9,675 nucleotides of DNA from Deltaproteobacteria bacterium (lineage in GTDB: Bacteria > Myxococcota_A > Polyangia > Polyangiales > Houyiibacteriaceae). A model generated the notes under the pieces. That model was not told the DNA's origin. It saw only the letters and a list, made by a program, of their open reading frames with translations, and did no database searches. The position numbers and the translations under genes are program-made. Shown here in pieces: positions 1-6,837 of this stretch; within the stretch, counting starts at the first letter, position 1; each line of letters opens with the position of its first letter. The stretch spans positions 1 to 9,675 of the forward strand of contig JAPUKT010000420.1 in assembly GCA_027295555.1 (NCBI GenBank), given 5' to 3'.

Positions 1-1
1 C

Positions 2-2326
2 GGCACGGTTCGGGTCTTCGCCGTCGGTGCGGTGATTCGATATTCCGAGATGGAAGACTACGCGAGCTGTTGCAACGCGTGGGACGATTTCGTGCGAACC
101 GAGGTGTTGCCCTGCCTCGCCAGCGACAAACCCAACCTCTTGGTGTTTCCCGAGAACGCAACTCTCGCCGCGGCATTCATCGGTTCACGGGGCGCCACGG
201 GTCGCGCCGAAACCGAAACCCTTCTGGCGTTCCTGTCGCTGTTTCGAACCTACGCCGATCCGTTCTCGTACTATGGCGCGCGATATCCCGATACCTCGCT
301 GAACGCGCGGCTCGTGATCTCCCTGTCGGACACCCTCCACCGTGCGTTTCAAACCTTTCCCGAGATGGCGAGGCAATACGGGGTGTATGTCGCGGTCTCC
401 TCGGATTTTGCTCCGGCCGAGCTCAGTGAAAATCCCGACGATATCGCCACGCTGGCCGATCCCGATCTCGCAGACGTACAGAGCGTCTATGTCGCGACCG
501 AGGGCGCCGCGTACAACTGGGGTTTGTATTTTGGGCCTGACGGTGAGGAGATCGGCCGCGTGGCCAAAAGCTATCTCGTCCCCGCCGAAGAAGGCCTGTT
601 GGATCTGACCCACGGCTCCCTCGAGCAAGCGAGGCCCGTCGCGCTTCCGTTTGCGCGAACCGGTATGGTCATCTCGAAAGACGCCTGGATGCCAGGGCTC
701 TTGGAACGCCTCGATGCGCTTGGCGCCAACGTCATGCTGCAGCCCGAGGCTTTTTCGGGTTGGGCGGTCGAGGAATACGAGGGCGATTGGCTTCCCGACA
801 TCGTGCGGCAATCGGGGTGGGCTCACACGCAGCGGCACGCGGGCTTTCGCCACAACATCACGCCGTGCATCAAAGGGAACCTGCTCGAGCTGGTGTTCGA
901 CTGCCAATCGCACGTGACGAACGTAAGCACGCTCGACGACGTGCCAGGCGCTTTCACTGGACACGATCCGTATCTCGGGCTTTCCATCGTCGAGCCATGG
1001 GTGATCGAGGATCCAGGGCCGCCCTCGTCGCTCGAGGAGCGCCGCGCCGTCTTGCGCGACCGCGGAGAGCGGATGCTGCCCGGGAGTGGTGACCCGCTCG
1101 AAGATGCGTACCACGCGGAGGTGATCGCCGCCGACCTGGAGCTTTGGAGCGATGGCCGCTTCCCCGAGTCGGGCGACGGTCCTCCGGGTGCGCTTGGCCC
1201 GAGCACGGTGGTCGCCGAGCCCCGCTTGCCGCAGAGCCACCAGCGCTTTCCGGCTCTGGCGGTTGACGACAACTTTGCCATCGTCGCATGGATGGAGGGC
1301 CCACCGGGTGACGAGAGCGTCCGAGCATTCGTCGAAGCGGACGATTCCTTCGCAGAAGTCACCCTTCGCACGGACGTGAACGTCGTGCAGCGGCTTCCCC
1401 ACGTTGCCGTCGGTGCTGGGCGAGCTGCGGTGGTGTGGGAAGAAGAATCGAGCGATGGAAGCGCGCGCATCGTTGTGGCCACCCGCGTCAATGAAACTTG
1501 GAGGATCGTTGACATCACCGATCCGAAGATTGGGTCCGCGTGGGCTCCGGATGTCGCCATCGATCTCGTGACGGGCCAGTTCCTGGTGAGTTGGCTCGAT
1601 CTGCGGGTCGGCGGTCGCGCCAAGCCTCGGATCGCTCGAAGCGACGACGGTCAGGTCTGGCAGTTCACCCAGGTCGACCCCGAAAACGCAATCGACGACA
1701 ACCCACGCGGCGATGCGGCTTTCGTGAGGGTGAAGGCGCGCGATGGGGCTGTGTTCGTCGCATTCTCCGATTTTCGAGAGTTCAGTTGGGATGTCTACTT
1801 GAGCGCGAGCGAGGATGGCGGCGTGACGTTTGCCCCGGCGACTCGGATCAACCCCATCGCGCAAAGCGTCACACTGGTAGGTAGCGCTGACCCTGTCGAA
1901 TCCGAGCGCATCCATGGCGACGTTGCGCTCGCGATCGACCTCACCGGAAACCCGACGGTTGCGTGGACCGAACGGCAAGACCGCCGCTACGAGAGTCGTG
2001 TCCGGCTTTGGCGTGCTAACGTCACCAGTCGTATCGATGACGCCCCCGCGGGGATCGATGCGTGGCGCCCCGCGCTCGCGGTGGCCCCATCAGCCGAGAT
2101 CCTGACCGTCTGGCAAGACCTCCGCAGTGGCACCAATCAACTGCGTCTTGCCGGGGCGCTTGGTCCCGACCTCGACGTGGATGAAAGCGTCGTCGTCGAC
2201 GACGCAGCCGAAGGCGCCCACGTGTACGCGCCGCAGATCGGGGTTCGTGGGAGCGACGTGTGGGTCGTTTGGGAGGATCCGCGGTCGGGCTACGGACAGA
2301 TTCGCCTCGCCCGAAGTGCGAACTAG
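2..2326 (+). CDS. Nitrilase-fold domain fused to a C-terminal beta-propeller (5' partial)
   Basis: Residues are counted from the GTG at 32, but the open frame runs to the window edge and the upstream codons (reading VRVFAVGA) look like the first beta strand of a carbon-nitrogen hydrolase, so the true start is outside. Residues 1-330 carry the nitrilase landmarks: a Glu in VFPE (E41), a Lys in AKSYLVP (K179), and the nucleophile-elbow context GMVISKDAWMP (211-221). Nitrilases have Cys there; this protein has Ser215, followed by Lys216 where an aromatic is usual. Residues about 400-764 hold seven units with a VxW core, often ending in R-x-G (for example VWQDLRSG and VWEDPRSG), and one good Asp-box, SEDGGVTF at 593-600, as in sialidase/BNR propellers. 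A propeller of this type usually implies export, but the signal region is not visible. It may be a pseudo-nitrilase using the fold for binding. The domain calls are firm; the activity is unknown. Confidence 0.85.
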   Translation, partial: GTVRVFAVGAVIRYSEMEDYASCCNAWDDFVRTEVLPCLASDKPNLLVFPENATLAAAFIGSRGATGRAETETLLAFLSLFRTYADPFSYYGARYPDTSLNARLVISLSDTLHRAFQTFPEMARQYGVYVAVSSDFAPAELSENPDDIATLADPDLADVQSVYVATEGAAYNWGLYFGPDGEEIGRVAKSYLVPAEEGLLDLTHGSLEQARPVALPFARTGMVISKDAWMPGLLERLDALGANVMLQPEAFSGWAVEEYEGDWLPDIVRQSGWAHTQRHAGFRHNITPCIKGNLLELVFDCQSHVTNVSTLDDVPGAFTGHDPYLGLSIVEPWVIEDPGPPSSLEERRAVLRDRGERMLPGSGDPLEDAYHAEVIAADLELWSDGRFPESGDGPPGALGPSTVVAEPRLPQSHQRFPALAVDDNFAIVAWMEGPPGDESVRAFVEADDSFAEVTLRTDVNVVQRLPHVAVGAGRAAVVWEEESSDGSARIVVATRVNETWRIVDITDPKIGSAWAPDVAIDLVTGQFLVSWLDLRVGGRAKPRIARSDDGQVWQFTQVDPENAIDDNPRGDAAFVRVKARDGAVFVAFSDFREFSWDVYLSASEDGGVTFAPATRINPIAQSVTLVGSADPVESERIHGDVALAIDLTGNPTVAWTERQDRRYESRVRLWRANVTSRIDDAPAGIDAWRPALAVAPSAEILTVWQDLRSGTNQLRLAGALGPDLDVDESVVVDDAAEGAHVYAPQIGVRGSDVWVVWEDPRSGYGQIRLARSAN

Positions 2327-2340
2327 GCTTCGACAGGCGA

Positions 2341-3006
2341 CTACAGACCGGCCACTTCGTCGCCGGTCCAACCATCAGCGGTGCGTATCGTCTGACTAGC
2401 CCGGAGCTCGTTGTCTCCTGCTTTCCACGCTTCCTTGGCCTGCGCGGCCTTGGTGGCCAGCTTGGCCTGCCGTTTGGCTACCCACGCCGTGCACTCTTCG
2501 AGGTTCGGCTTGAACGGGCCGGTCTCGTGGATCGACGCGGGGAACATCTCGAGCGGCTCCGTGCTTCGTCGCAAGATGGTGAGCTCTACCGGGCTCTTCG
2601 TGTTCACGCGCGGCCGCATCTTCACGACGTACGTCTTCCCTGCCGCAGCTTTCACTTTCAGCAACTGCACCTGCGGCTGAGTCACACCCGTAACCACCAT
2701 CAGCATTTGAGTGCCGGGTTTCACGGCCGCCACGACCTTCCAATCGTTCGCCACCGAGGCGATGCACCGCCCCCGTTCGTCCACGATCGAGTAGATCACC
2801 TCACTCGCCAACCGCTTCCGCTCCCGCACGAACACCAAAAGCGCTTCGCCTTCGGATGCAACGTACGGAGACTTGGCCGGAGTCTTCGGGATGTTGGCCT
2901 TAGAAGCGGACGGCCCGACAGCTAAGATGGCAAGCAACACAAAGAGCAGGCACGCGATCCGCATGACCGGTGCGATATAGCGGGTCTGATATTTCGATCG
3001 AGACAT
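2341..3006 (-). CDS. Small secreted protein with a DUF2846-like core
   Basis: This 221-residue protein has a hydrophobic signal segment at about residues 15-31 (MRIACLLFVLLAILAV) followed by a small-residue cleavage region near SASKA, so it is probably exported to the periplasm or envelope. Residues about 50-132 read as a compact beta domain: EALLVFVRER, then a Ser-Ile-Val-Asp strand, then VKPGTQMLMVV and AGKTYVVKMRPRV. That order (R-bearing first strand, PG-T/H turn, aGKxYyv strand) resembles DUF2846, a family of unknown function; this is pattern matching by eye. Residues 166-205 are charged and Ala/Lys-rich, probably helical. There are two possible starts: 3006, the longest, used here, and the in-frame ATG at 2964, which would give a more typical signal peptide. 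Neither has a clear Shine-Dalgarno. The gene is convergent with the propeller gene (14-bp gap) and divergent from the lipoprotein gene. Confidence 0.75.
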   Translation of the reverse strand: MSRSKYQTRYIAPVMRIACLLFVLLAILAVGPSASKANIPKTPAKSPYVASEGEALLVFVRERKRLASEVIYSIVDERGRCIASVANDWKVVAAVKPGTQMLMVVTGVTQPQVQLLKVKAAAGKTYVVKMRPRVNTKSPVELTILRRSTEPLEMFPASIHETGPFKPNLEECTAWVAKRQAKLATKAAQAKEAWKAGDNELRASQTIRTADGWTGDEVAGL

Positions 3007-3028
3007 CGGAGCGCCCCATGTATATACT
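3000..3028 (+). promoter_or_regulatory. Candidate sigma70-type promoter for the cysteine-rich lipoprotein gene
   Basis: GAGACA at 3000-3005 (four of six matches to TTGACA) and TATACT at 3023-3028 (five of six matches to TATAAT) are separated by 17 bases. The predicted transcription start near 3035 leaves a leader of about 40 bases before the ATG at 3076. The -10 box lies inside GTATATAC (3020-3027), a palindrome that is equally AT-rich on the other strand and could also serve the divergent gene. In this GC-rich region such an AT-rich block stands out. Confidence 0.45.
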
Positions 3029-3033
3029 CGCCG

Positions 3034-3054
3034 AACGGTCGGGGATGACCGGTT
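3034..3054 (+). promoter_or_regulatory. Imperfect hairpin or operator in the leader of the lipoprotein gene
   Basis: AACGGTC (3034-3040) pairs with GACC-g-GTT (3047-3054), with one bulged G and a GGGGAT loop. It begins at the predicted transcription start and ends just upstream of the AGGAAGG Shine-Dalgarno (3063-3069), so it could act as an operator or an mRNA stem. The arms are short and chance occurrence is quite possible. Confidence 0.25.
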
Positions 3055-3075
3055 GGGGGGACAGGAAGGTGCCCC

Positions 3076-3861
3076 ATGAAAGCCAAAGCATCCACGCTGA
3101 AGATTCTCGCAGCTGCCGTGCTACTCCTGCAAGGTTGCGGCAGCACCACTGGTGACGACACGGAGCTCGAGTCCGTTCTCGACTCCGCTGCCGATCGAGC
3201 GGGCGTGCCAGCCGGTACGTGTCGTGACGAATGCCTTGCGGGGGCGCTCGCCGTGTTCGATGAGTGCCTGACCCAAAGCGACGATCGCGGGGCGTGCTTT
3301 GGTCTAGCGATCCAGAGTTTCTTCGAGTGCGCCCGCGAGTGCCCGCCGCCCACGTGTGAGGAGCGCTGCGAGGCGCATGCCAGACAGCAATTCATGCGCT
3401 GCATCGACGAGATAGGTGACGAGGACGCCTGCGCCGCTGAAGCCCATGAGGCCTTCCGGCTTTGTGTGCATGAGAACTGCATGGACCCGAAACCACCCAC
3501 GTGCGAAGGCCGATGTGAGGCACATGCCGGCCAAGGGTTCATGGAATGCATCGACCACGGAGGCGACGAGACGCAGTGCGCCGAGGCGGCTGAGGAAGCA
3601 CTGAGACGCTGCGTCGAGGAAAACTGCAAAGATCCGATGCCACCGCCGTGTGAAGACCAATGTGGGGCCCTGGCGAGGCACGTGTTCGAAGCCTGCACGC
3701 ACGAAATCCACGCCGAAGAGCTATGCGGGATCATCGCTCACTTGTTCTTCGAGCACTGCATCGACAAGTGCGAGGGTCACGACGACGACGATGACGACGA
3801 CTGCGACGATGACGACGACGAGCACGATTGGTTGCGCAAGCATGAGGGGGACTGCGACTAG
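3076..3861 (+). CDS. Cysteine-rich lipoprotein: four six-Cys repeats and a poly-Asp tail
   Basis: The 261-residue product starts with a lipoprotein signal peptide ending in the lipobox LLQGC, so Cys21 should be lipidated and the protein membrane-anchored. AGGAAGG lies about 6 bases before the ATG and supports this start. Four tandem repeats follow, with cysteines at 49/53/64/74/85/89, 94/98/109/119/130/135, 143/147/158/168/179/184 and 192/196/207/217/228/232. The spacing is C-x3-C-x10-C-x9-C-x10-C-x3/4-C in all four, with PP or PPP linkers between them. Between the cysteines the sequence is Ala/Glu-rich and looks helical, suggesting disulfide-stapled helical hairpins. The C-terminus has seven Asp, Cys243, five Asp, Glu, then a short end with Cys260. 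The acidic tail could bind Ca2+ or other cations; that is inference. I do not recognise the family. The gene is convergent with the beta-barrel gene, with 13 bp between them. Confidence 0.9.
   Translation: MKAKASTLKILAAAVLLLQGCGSTTGDDTELESVLDSAADRAGVPAGTCRDECLAGALAVFDECLTQSDDRGACFGLAIQSFFECARECPPPTCEERCEAHARQQFMRCIDEIGDEDACAAEAHEAFRLCVHENCMDPKPPTCEGRCEAHAGQGFMECIDHGGDETQCAEAAEEALRRCVEENCKDPMPPPCEDQCGALARHVFEACTHEIHAEELCGIIAHLFFEHCIDKCEGHDDDDDDDCDDDDDEHDWLRKHEGDCD
3220..3771 (+). repeat. Four tandem copies of a six-cysteine, about 45-residue repeat (within CDS)
   Basis: The units span 3220-3342, 3355-3480, 3502-3627 and 3649-3771, measured from the first to the last cysteine codon. Units 2 and 3 are the most alike (both begin PPTCE-x-RCEAHA and end with ENC); units 1 and 4 are diverged but keep every cysteine. 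Units 1 and 4 end with C-x3-C and units 2 and 3 with C-x4-C. The pattern indicates internal duplication, with the middle pair the most recent. Confidence 0.85.
3781..3831 (+). repeat. GAC/GAT trinucleotide tract encoding the poly-Asp tail
   Basis: An almost uninterrupted run of GAC and GAT codons encodes residues 236-248, broken once by TGC (Cys243), then GAG, CAC and GAT. Such a run is a microsatellite-like tract that could change length by slippage without breaking the frame. Confidence 0.7.
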
Positions 3862-3874
3862 GCTCGGGTTATTG

Positions 3875-4720
3875 TTAAGGCACCCACCGAACGCCGACGC
3901 CGCCCTGCGTGACGGTGTTGCCCCGATCGATTCCCACTTCGTTTCCGAAGAAGCCGAGCGCGTAGAACTGCCACATCCCAAGGCGCGAGCGGCTCCAGAC
4001 GCCGAAGTTCAAGGAGGTGCGCAGCTCGCGGATCATATCGCCGTTGGGCACGATCCCCGCTCCGTGCACTGAGCCGAACAAGTACCATTTGCCCTTCACG
4101 GGTGCCGCGCCGCCGGCGTCGAGCATCAGATCGACGATGCCTCCAAAACTCGTCGATCCTGCGAAGTCGCGACACGCTGTTTGGATGTCCGTACACGAAA
4201 TCACGTAGGTGACCCCTTGCATATCGAGTCGAGTCATCAGGCGCGGCTTCGGGATCTGTACGGCGCCGAGCAGCGCGACATCATTGAGCTGGAGAGACAC
4301 GTCCGGCGCGTCACTGCGCGCCGTGGCATGGTCACTCTCGTGCTCGATCGCGCCCCCCAGTGAGAACCGCGGCGCCGCGGGGTCATCGCCCCAAGTCCAC
4401 GCACCTTGAAGGCTCAGTCGTCCGCGCCAGTTTTCGTTCGGTAGCGCTTGATCCGAACCGTCTTGATTCTGAAGCTCGATGAGTGGCAGCAAGGCCATCG
4501 AAAACCCAGACTCTTGCAGACCGCCGATGAACGGGATCCGCGCACTCAGTCTGGCGCGCAGATGTCCGCTCCAGAAGAACGCGATCTGCGGGGCATCCGG
4601 GCTCGCCGACAGCCACTGTGACTGTGGTGCGAGCGTCTCTTCAGGTTCGTCGGTTTGCGCGTGAACGACCGCGGCGGCGCAGCTGATCATCGCGCAGGCA
4701 AATGCAAATAGGTATTTCAC
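3875..4720 (-). CDS. Putative outer-membrane beta-barrel protein
   Basis: The 281-residue product begins with a clear signal peptide ending in VVHA before Gln22; the start codon is GTG. The mature part alternates hydrophobic and polar residues in short amphipathic strands rich in Gly and aromatics (for example RLSLQGAWTW, KWYLFGSVHG and QFYALGFFGN) and ends in GGVGVRWVP, the look of an outer-membrane barrel. The HESDH motif (127-131) in the AIEHESDHAT strand resembles the His-x-Ser-x-His motif of the DUF1207 outer-membrane family; this is a weak by-eye similarity. Two cysteines, 176 and 183, could form a small disulfide loop. It is the last gene of a probable three-gene minus-strand operon, 46 bp after the dehydrogenase/epimerase. 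Its function cannot be assigned, though transport or anchoring in the outer membrane is plausible. Confidence 0.8.
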   Translation of the reverse strand: MKYLFAFACAMISCAAAVVHAQTDEPEETLAPQSQWLSASPDAPQIAFFWSGHLRARLSARIPFIGGLQESGFSMALLPLIELQNQDGSDQALPNENWRGRLSLQGAWTWGDDPAAPRFSLGGAIEHESDHATARSDAPDVSLQLNDVALLGAVQIPKPRLMTRLDMQGVTYVISCTDIQTACRDFAGSTSFGGIVDLMLDAGGAAPVKGKWYLFGSVHGAGIVPNGDMIRELRTSLNFGVWSRSRLGMWQFYALGFFGNEVGIDRGNTVTQGGVGVRWVP

Positions 4721-4766
4721 CCAGTTCGTACGCGAGCACGATGCGCGGCGTTACGGCACGTTGCGT

Positions 4767-5810
4767 TTAGTTCCAGGCCGGGTCAGGTGGGCACTTCTCT
4801 CGCAATCGCTTTTCGTCTTTCGGCGAAAGGGCGCCTGAGTGCACGAGCCAGCGAATCGTGTGGTCGAGGGTCTCCCGCGTTGGCCTGGCCTCGAAGCCGA
4901 GCTCGTCTTTGGACTTGGAGGGGTCGAACCAGCCCCAGCGCCCAATGAACTCGCGCGCCTCCTGCAACGTCAGGATGTCTTTCTTGCCGAGCGCTCGCAT
5001 GAGCAGCCCGGTGCTCGGAATCGCAACCGGAATCATCCATCGAGGGAGCGGCGCATGGGACACTTTGATGCCAGTGAGCTCAGTCACCATCGACGCAAAG
5101 TCCCGAAGCTCGTGGTTTTCAGCGACGAGCATGTAGCGCTCGCCTCGGCGGCCTTTTTGAAGCGCTAGCAGGTGCCCGCGGGCAACGTCGCGCACGTCGA
5201 CGAAATTCACGCCCCCTTGTGCGGTCATCCCACTGCCTTCGAGAAAGCCTCGGACCAGCTTGGTGGTGGGCGTAATGCGATGGTCATACTGCCCCAAAAT
5301 GCCCGTGGGGTTCACCGTGACCATGTCGATGCCCAGCTCGTCGGCGACCTGCCAGGCGATCCGTTCGCTCTTGGTCTTCGCTTGAAAATAAGTCGTTTGT
5401 GGATCGTCGTGCCAGTGCGTTTCGTCGAGCAAGGGTCCGGACGAGTGGGAGAGGCCGATCGCCCCGGTCGTGCTCGTGTGGACGACGCGCTGAACTCCTT
5501 CAGCTGCCGCGGCCCTCAACACATTCTCCACGCCTTCCACCGCTGGACGCATGATTTCTTCGACGCTATGGCCGGAAGTCGCGTGGACCGCTGCGACGTT
5601 GAACACGCTCTGCACGCCGCGTGCGGCTGCACGGACCGACTCCGAATCAAGAACGTCGCCGTGTTTGTAGTCCACGTCGATGCCCTCCAGCCCTCGCAAG
5701 TCGGAGCTCTTGCGTACGAGAGCAACGACGTCGTGCCCTTCATCGACGAGCAACCGGCAGAGGTTGCTCCCCACATGGCCGTTCGCCCCAGTCACCAGTA
5801 GCTTCGCCAT
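4767..5810 (-). CDS. NAD(P)-dependent epimerase/dehydratase (extended SDR)
   Basis: This 347-residue protein has the Rossmann nucleotide-binding motif TGANGHVG (residues 7-14), a conserved Asp strand (HGDVLD, 50-55), NVAAVHA after the fourth strand, the catalytic Thr/Ser segment TSTTGAIG (112-119) and the Y-x3-K pair at Tyr141 and Lys145. NPTGILGQYD and FVDVRDVARGHLLAL are typical of extended SDRs. The overall pattern is closest to the dihydroflavonol-reductase / 3-beta-HSD / HpnA-like branch, so it could reduce or oxidise a carbonyl or hydroxyl on a lipid or sugar; the substrate is not readable. The start is the ATG at 5810; the Shine-Dalgarno is weak. It sits 36 bp after the crotonase gene and 46 bp before the barrel gene, probably co-transcribed. 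The C-terminus is fairly long, ending in a charged helix (KDEKRLREKC). Confidence 0.92.
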   Translation of the reverse strand: MAKLLVTGANGHVGSNLCRLLVDEGHDVVALVRKSSDLRGLEGIDVDYKHGDVLDSESVRAAARGVQSVFNVAAVHATSGHSVEEIMRPAVEGVENVLRAAAAEGVQRVVHTSTTGAIGLSHSSGPLLDETHWHDDPQTTYFQAKTKSERIAWQVADELGIDMVTVNPTGILGQYDHRITPTTKLVRGFLEGSGMTAQGGVNFVDVRDVARGHLLALQKGRRGERYMLVAENHELRDFASMVTELTGIKVSHAPLPRWMIPVAIPSTGLLMRALGKKDILTLQEAREFIGRWGWFDPSKSKDELGFEARPTRETLDHTIRWLVHSGALSPKDEKRLREKCPPDPAWN

Positions 5811-5846
5811 GGCGCGAGCCTAGTCCCAACTGGATCCAAACGCTCC

Positions 5847-6692
5847 CTAACCGGTCCAGAAGTTCTTCGCGGCCTTGCGCCGAGTCTTCCAGAGCTCCGA
5901 CTTTTCGGCGAATCCGGCAACGCCAAGCCCTTTGTCAGCATCGGAGACCTCCCAGGCGCCATTGACGGAAGCGCTAAGGGCTCCCGAAAGCGCCTCGAAG
6001 CCCTGCGCGGTGTAGAGGTCGCACTCCACGCCCCGATTGATGATGTACTTGAGCTGACGCATCGCTTGGTGGTTCTTGGTCAGGAGCACATCGATCAGCT
6101 GGTCGACCGCAGCGTCGAGCGCATCGTTTGGCACGACACGGTTCCAAAGCATGAGCTCGCGCGCGCGTTGCGCCGGATGGAGCGCGCCGAGCAGATTGAT
6201 CTCTTTCGTCATCCTGCGCCCGATGAGGCGCGCCATGCGCGTCGTTCCGCCCCAGCCGGGCGTGATCCCGACATCGACTTCCGGCATGCCCCATTTTGCG
6301 CGCTCCGTCGCGACCACGAAGTCGCAGGCCATCGTGATCTCGAGGCCGCCTCCGACGGCATATCCGTCCACCGCAGCGATCGTGATCTTGTCGAGCTCTT
6401 CGAGGAGGTTCGCCATGGCCTGGTAACGGCGAACACGCCGCATCACGCTGTTGGCATCTCCCCAGAGTGGCATCTCGCTGATGTCATCGCCCGCGCAGAA
6501 ATGGCCGCCCGCGCCTCGGATCACGAGCAACTTGATCGACTCGGACCCCTGCACATGCTCGAAGGCCGAGATCAGCTCGTCTGACATCTTCATCGAGAGC
6601 GCGTTGCGTTTTTCCGGTCGATTGAGAAAGATTCGCGCGACGGCATCATTCTCGGCGTACTCGATGTGCTCATATGAGTTTGTGTTTTCCAT
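5847..6692 (-). CDS. Enoyl-CoA hydratase/isomerase family protein (crotonase)
   Basis: I start this gene at the ATG at 6692: AAGGA lies 7 bases upstream, and crotonase homology begins there. An in-frame ATG at 6803 would add 37 residues unlike the family. The 281-residue product has both oxyanion-hole segments, FCAGDD (65-70) and GGGLE (114-118), and both acid residues used by classical hydratases: Glu118 (GGGLE) and Glu138 in MPEVDVG. ITPGWGGTTRMARLIG (143-158) is the expected glycine-rich segment. It should therefore be able to hydrate a 2-enoyl-CoA to a 3-hydroxyacyl-CoA in beta-oxidation or a related pathway, although crotonases differ widely in substrate. The C-terminal tail, ending KNFWTG, is charged and helical. 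It is the first gene of a minus-strand set with the SDR and the barrel protein. Confidence 0.93.
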   Translation of the reverse strand: MENTNSYEHIEYAENDAVARIFLNRPEKRNALSMKMSDELISAFEHVQGSESIKLLVIRGAGGHFCAGDDISEMPLWGDANSVMRRVRRYQAMANLLEELDKITIAAVDGYAVGGGLEITMACDFVVATERAKWGMPEVDVGITPGWGGTTRMARLIGRRMTKEINLLGALHPAQRARELMLWNRVVPNDALDAAVDQLIDVLLTKNHQAMRQLKYIINRGVECDLYTAQGFEALSGALSASVNGAWEVSDADKGLGVAGFAEKSELWKTRRKAAKNFWTG

Positions 6693-6699
6693 GGTTGAT

Positions 6700-6704
6700 T
6701 CCTT
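6700..6704 (-). promoter_or_regulatory. Ribosome binding site that fixes the crotonase start
   Basis: Read on the minus strand this is AAGGA, seven bases before the ATG at 6690-6692. It supports the internal start over the longer frame that begins at 6803. Confidence 0.7.
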
Positions 6705-6733
6705 CGTGGCCTTCTTTGGCGTGCGCCGATTTG

Positions 6734-6765
6734 TCGACTTCCAGCGTGGTGCGACTGAAAGTCGA
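6734..6765. promoter_or_regulatory. Inverted repeat in the divergent crotonase/CheR intergenic region
   Basis: TCGACTT (6734-6740) and AAGTCGA (6759-6765) form a perfect 7-bp inverted repeat with 18 bases between the arms. It lies in the 145-bp region between two divergent starts, where a regulator could act on both. The arms are short, so this is a candidate operator only. Confidence 0.25.
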
Positions 6766-6837
6766 GATCCCGGGAGTGTCGGTCTCCGCGCATGGGTTTG
6801 CAAGACCGAACGAGCTCCCGCGTGTTAGAGTAGCCCC

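Noticed and set aside
823..1623. Second minus-strand frame (266 codons) in the same gene
   Set aside because: Ser/Arg/Thr-rich translation without motifs, overlapping a clearly coding plus-strand gene.
185..1978. Long minus-strand open frame (597 codons) opposite the nitrilase-propeller gene
   Set aside because: It is a shadow of the real plus-strand gene: the translation shows no domain pattern, is Arg/His-rich, and GC-rich DNA often leaves the antisense frame open.
2260..2925. Plus-strand frame of 221 codons opposite the DUF2846-like gene
   Set aside because: The minus-strand product has a signal peptide and an ordered beta domain; the plus-strand translation is His/Arg-rich and featureless.
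3013..3078. GCCCCATG repeated at 3013-3020 and 3071-3078, and again at 6833-6840
   Set aside because: An 8-base match around start codons in GC-rich DNA is expected by chance; no further conserved flank is seen.
3862..3874. Terminator between the convergent lipoprotein and barrel genes
   Set aside because: The 13-bp gap holds no inverted repeat or T-run.
6693..6803. N-terminal extension of the crotonase from the ATG at 6803
   Set aside because: The added 37 residues are unlike crotonases, and a good Shine-Dalgarno precedes the internal ATG at 6692.
6798..6831. TTGCAA and TAGAGT as a promoter for the CheR gene
   Set aside because: The spacer would be 22 bases, too long for a sigma70 promoter, and both boxes are imperfect.
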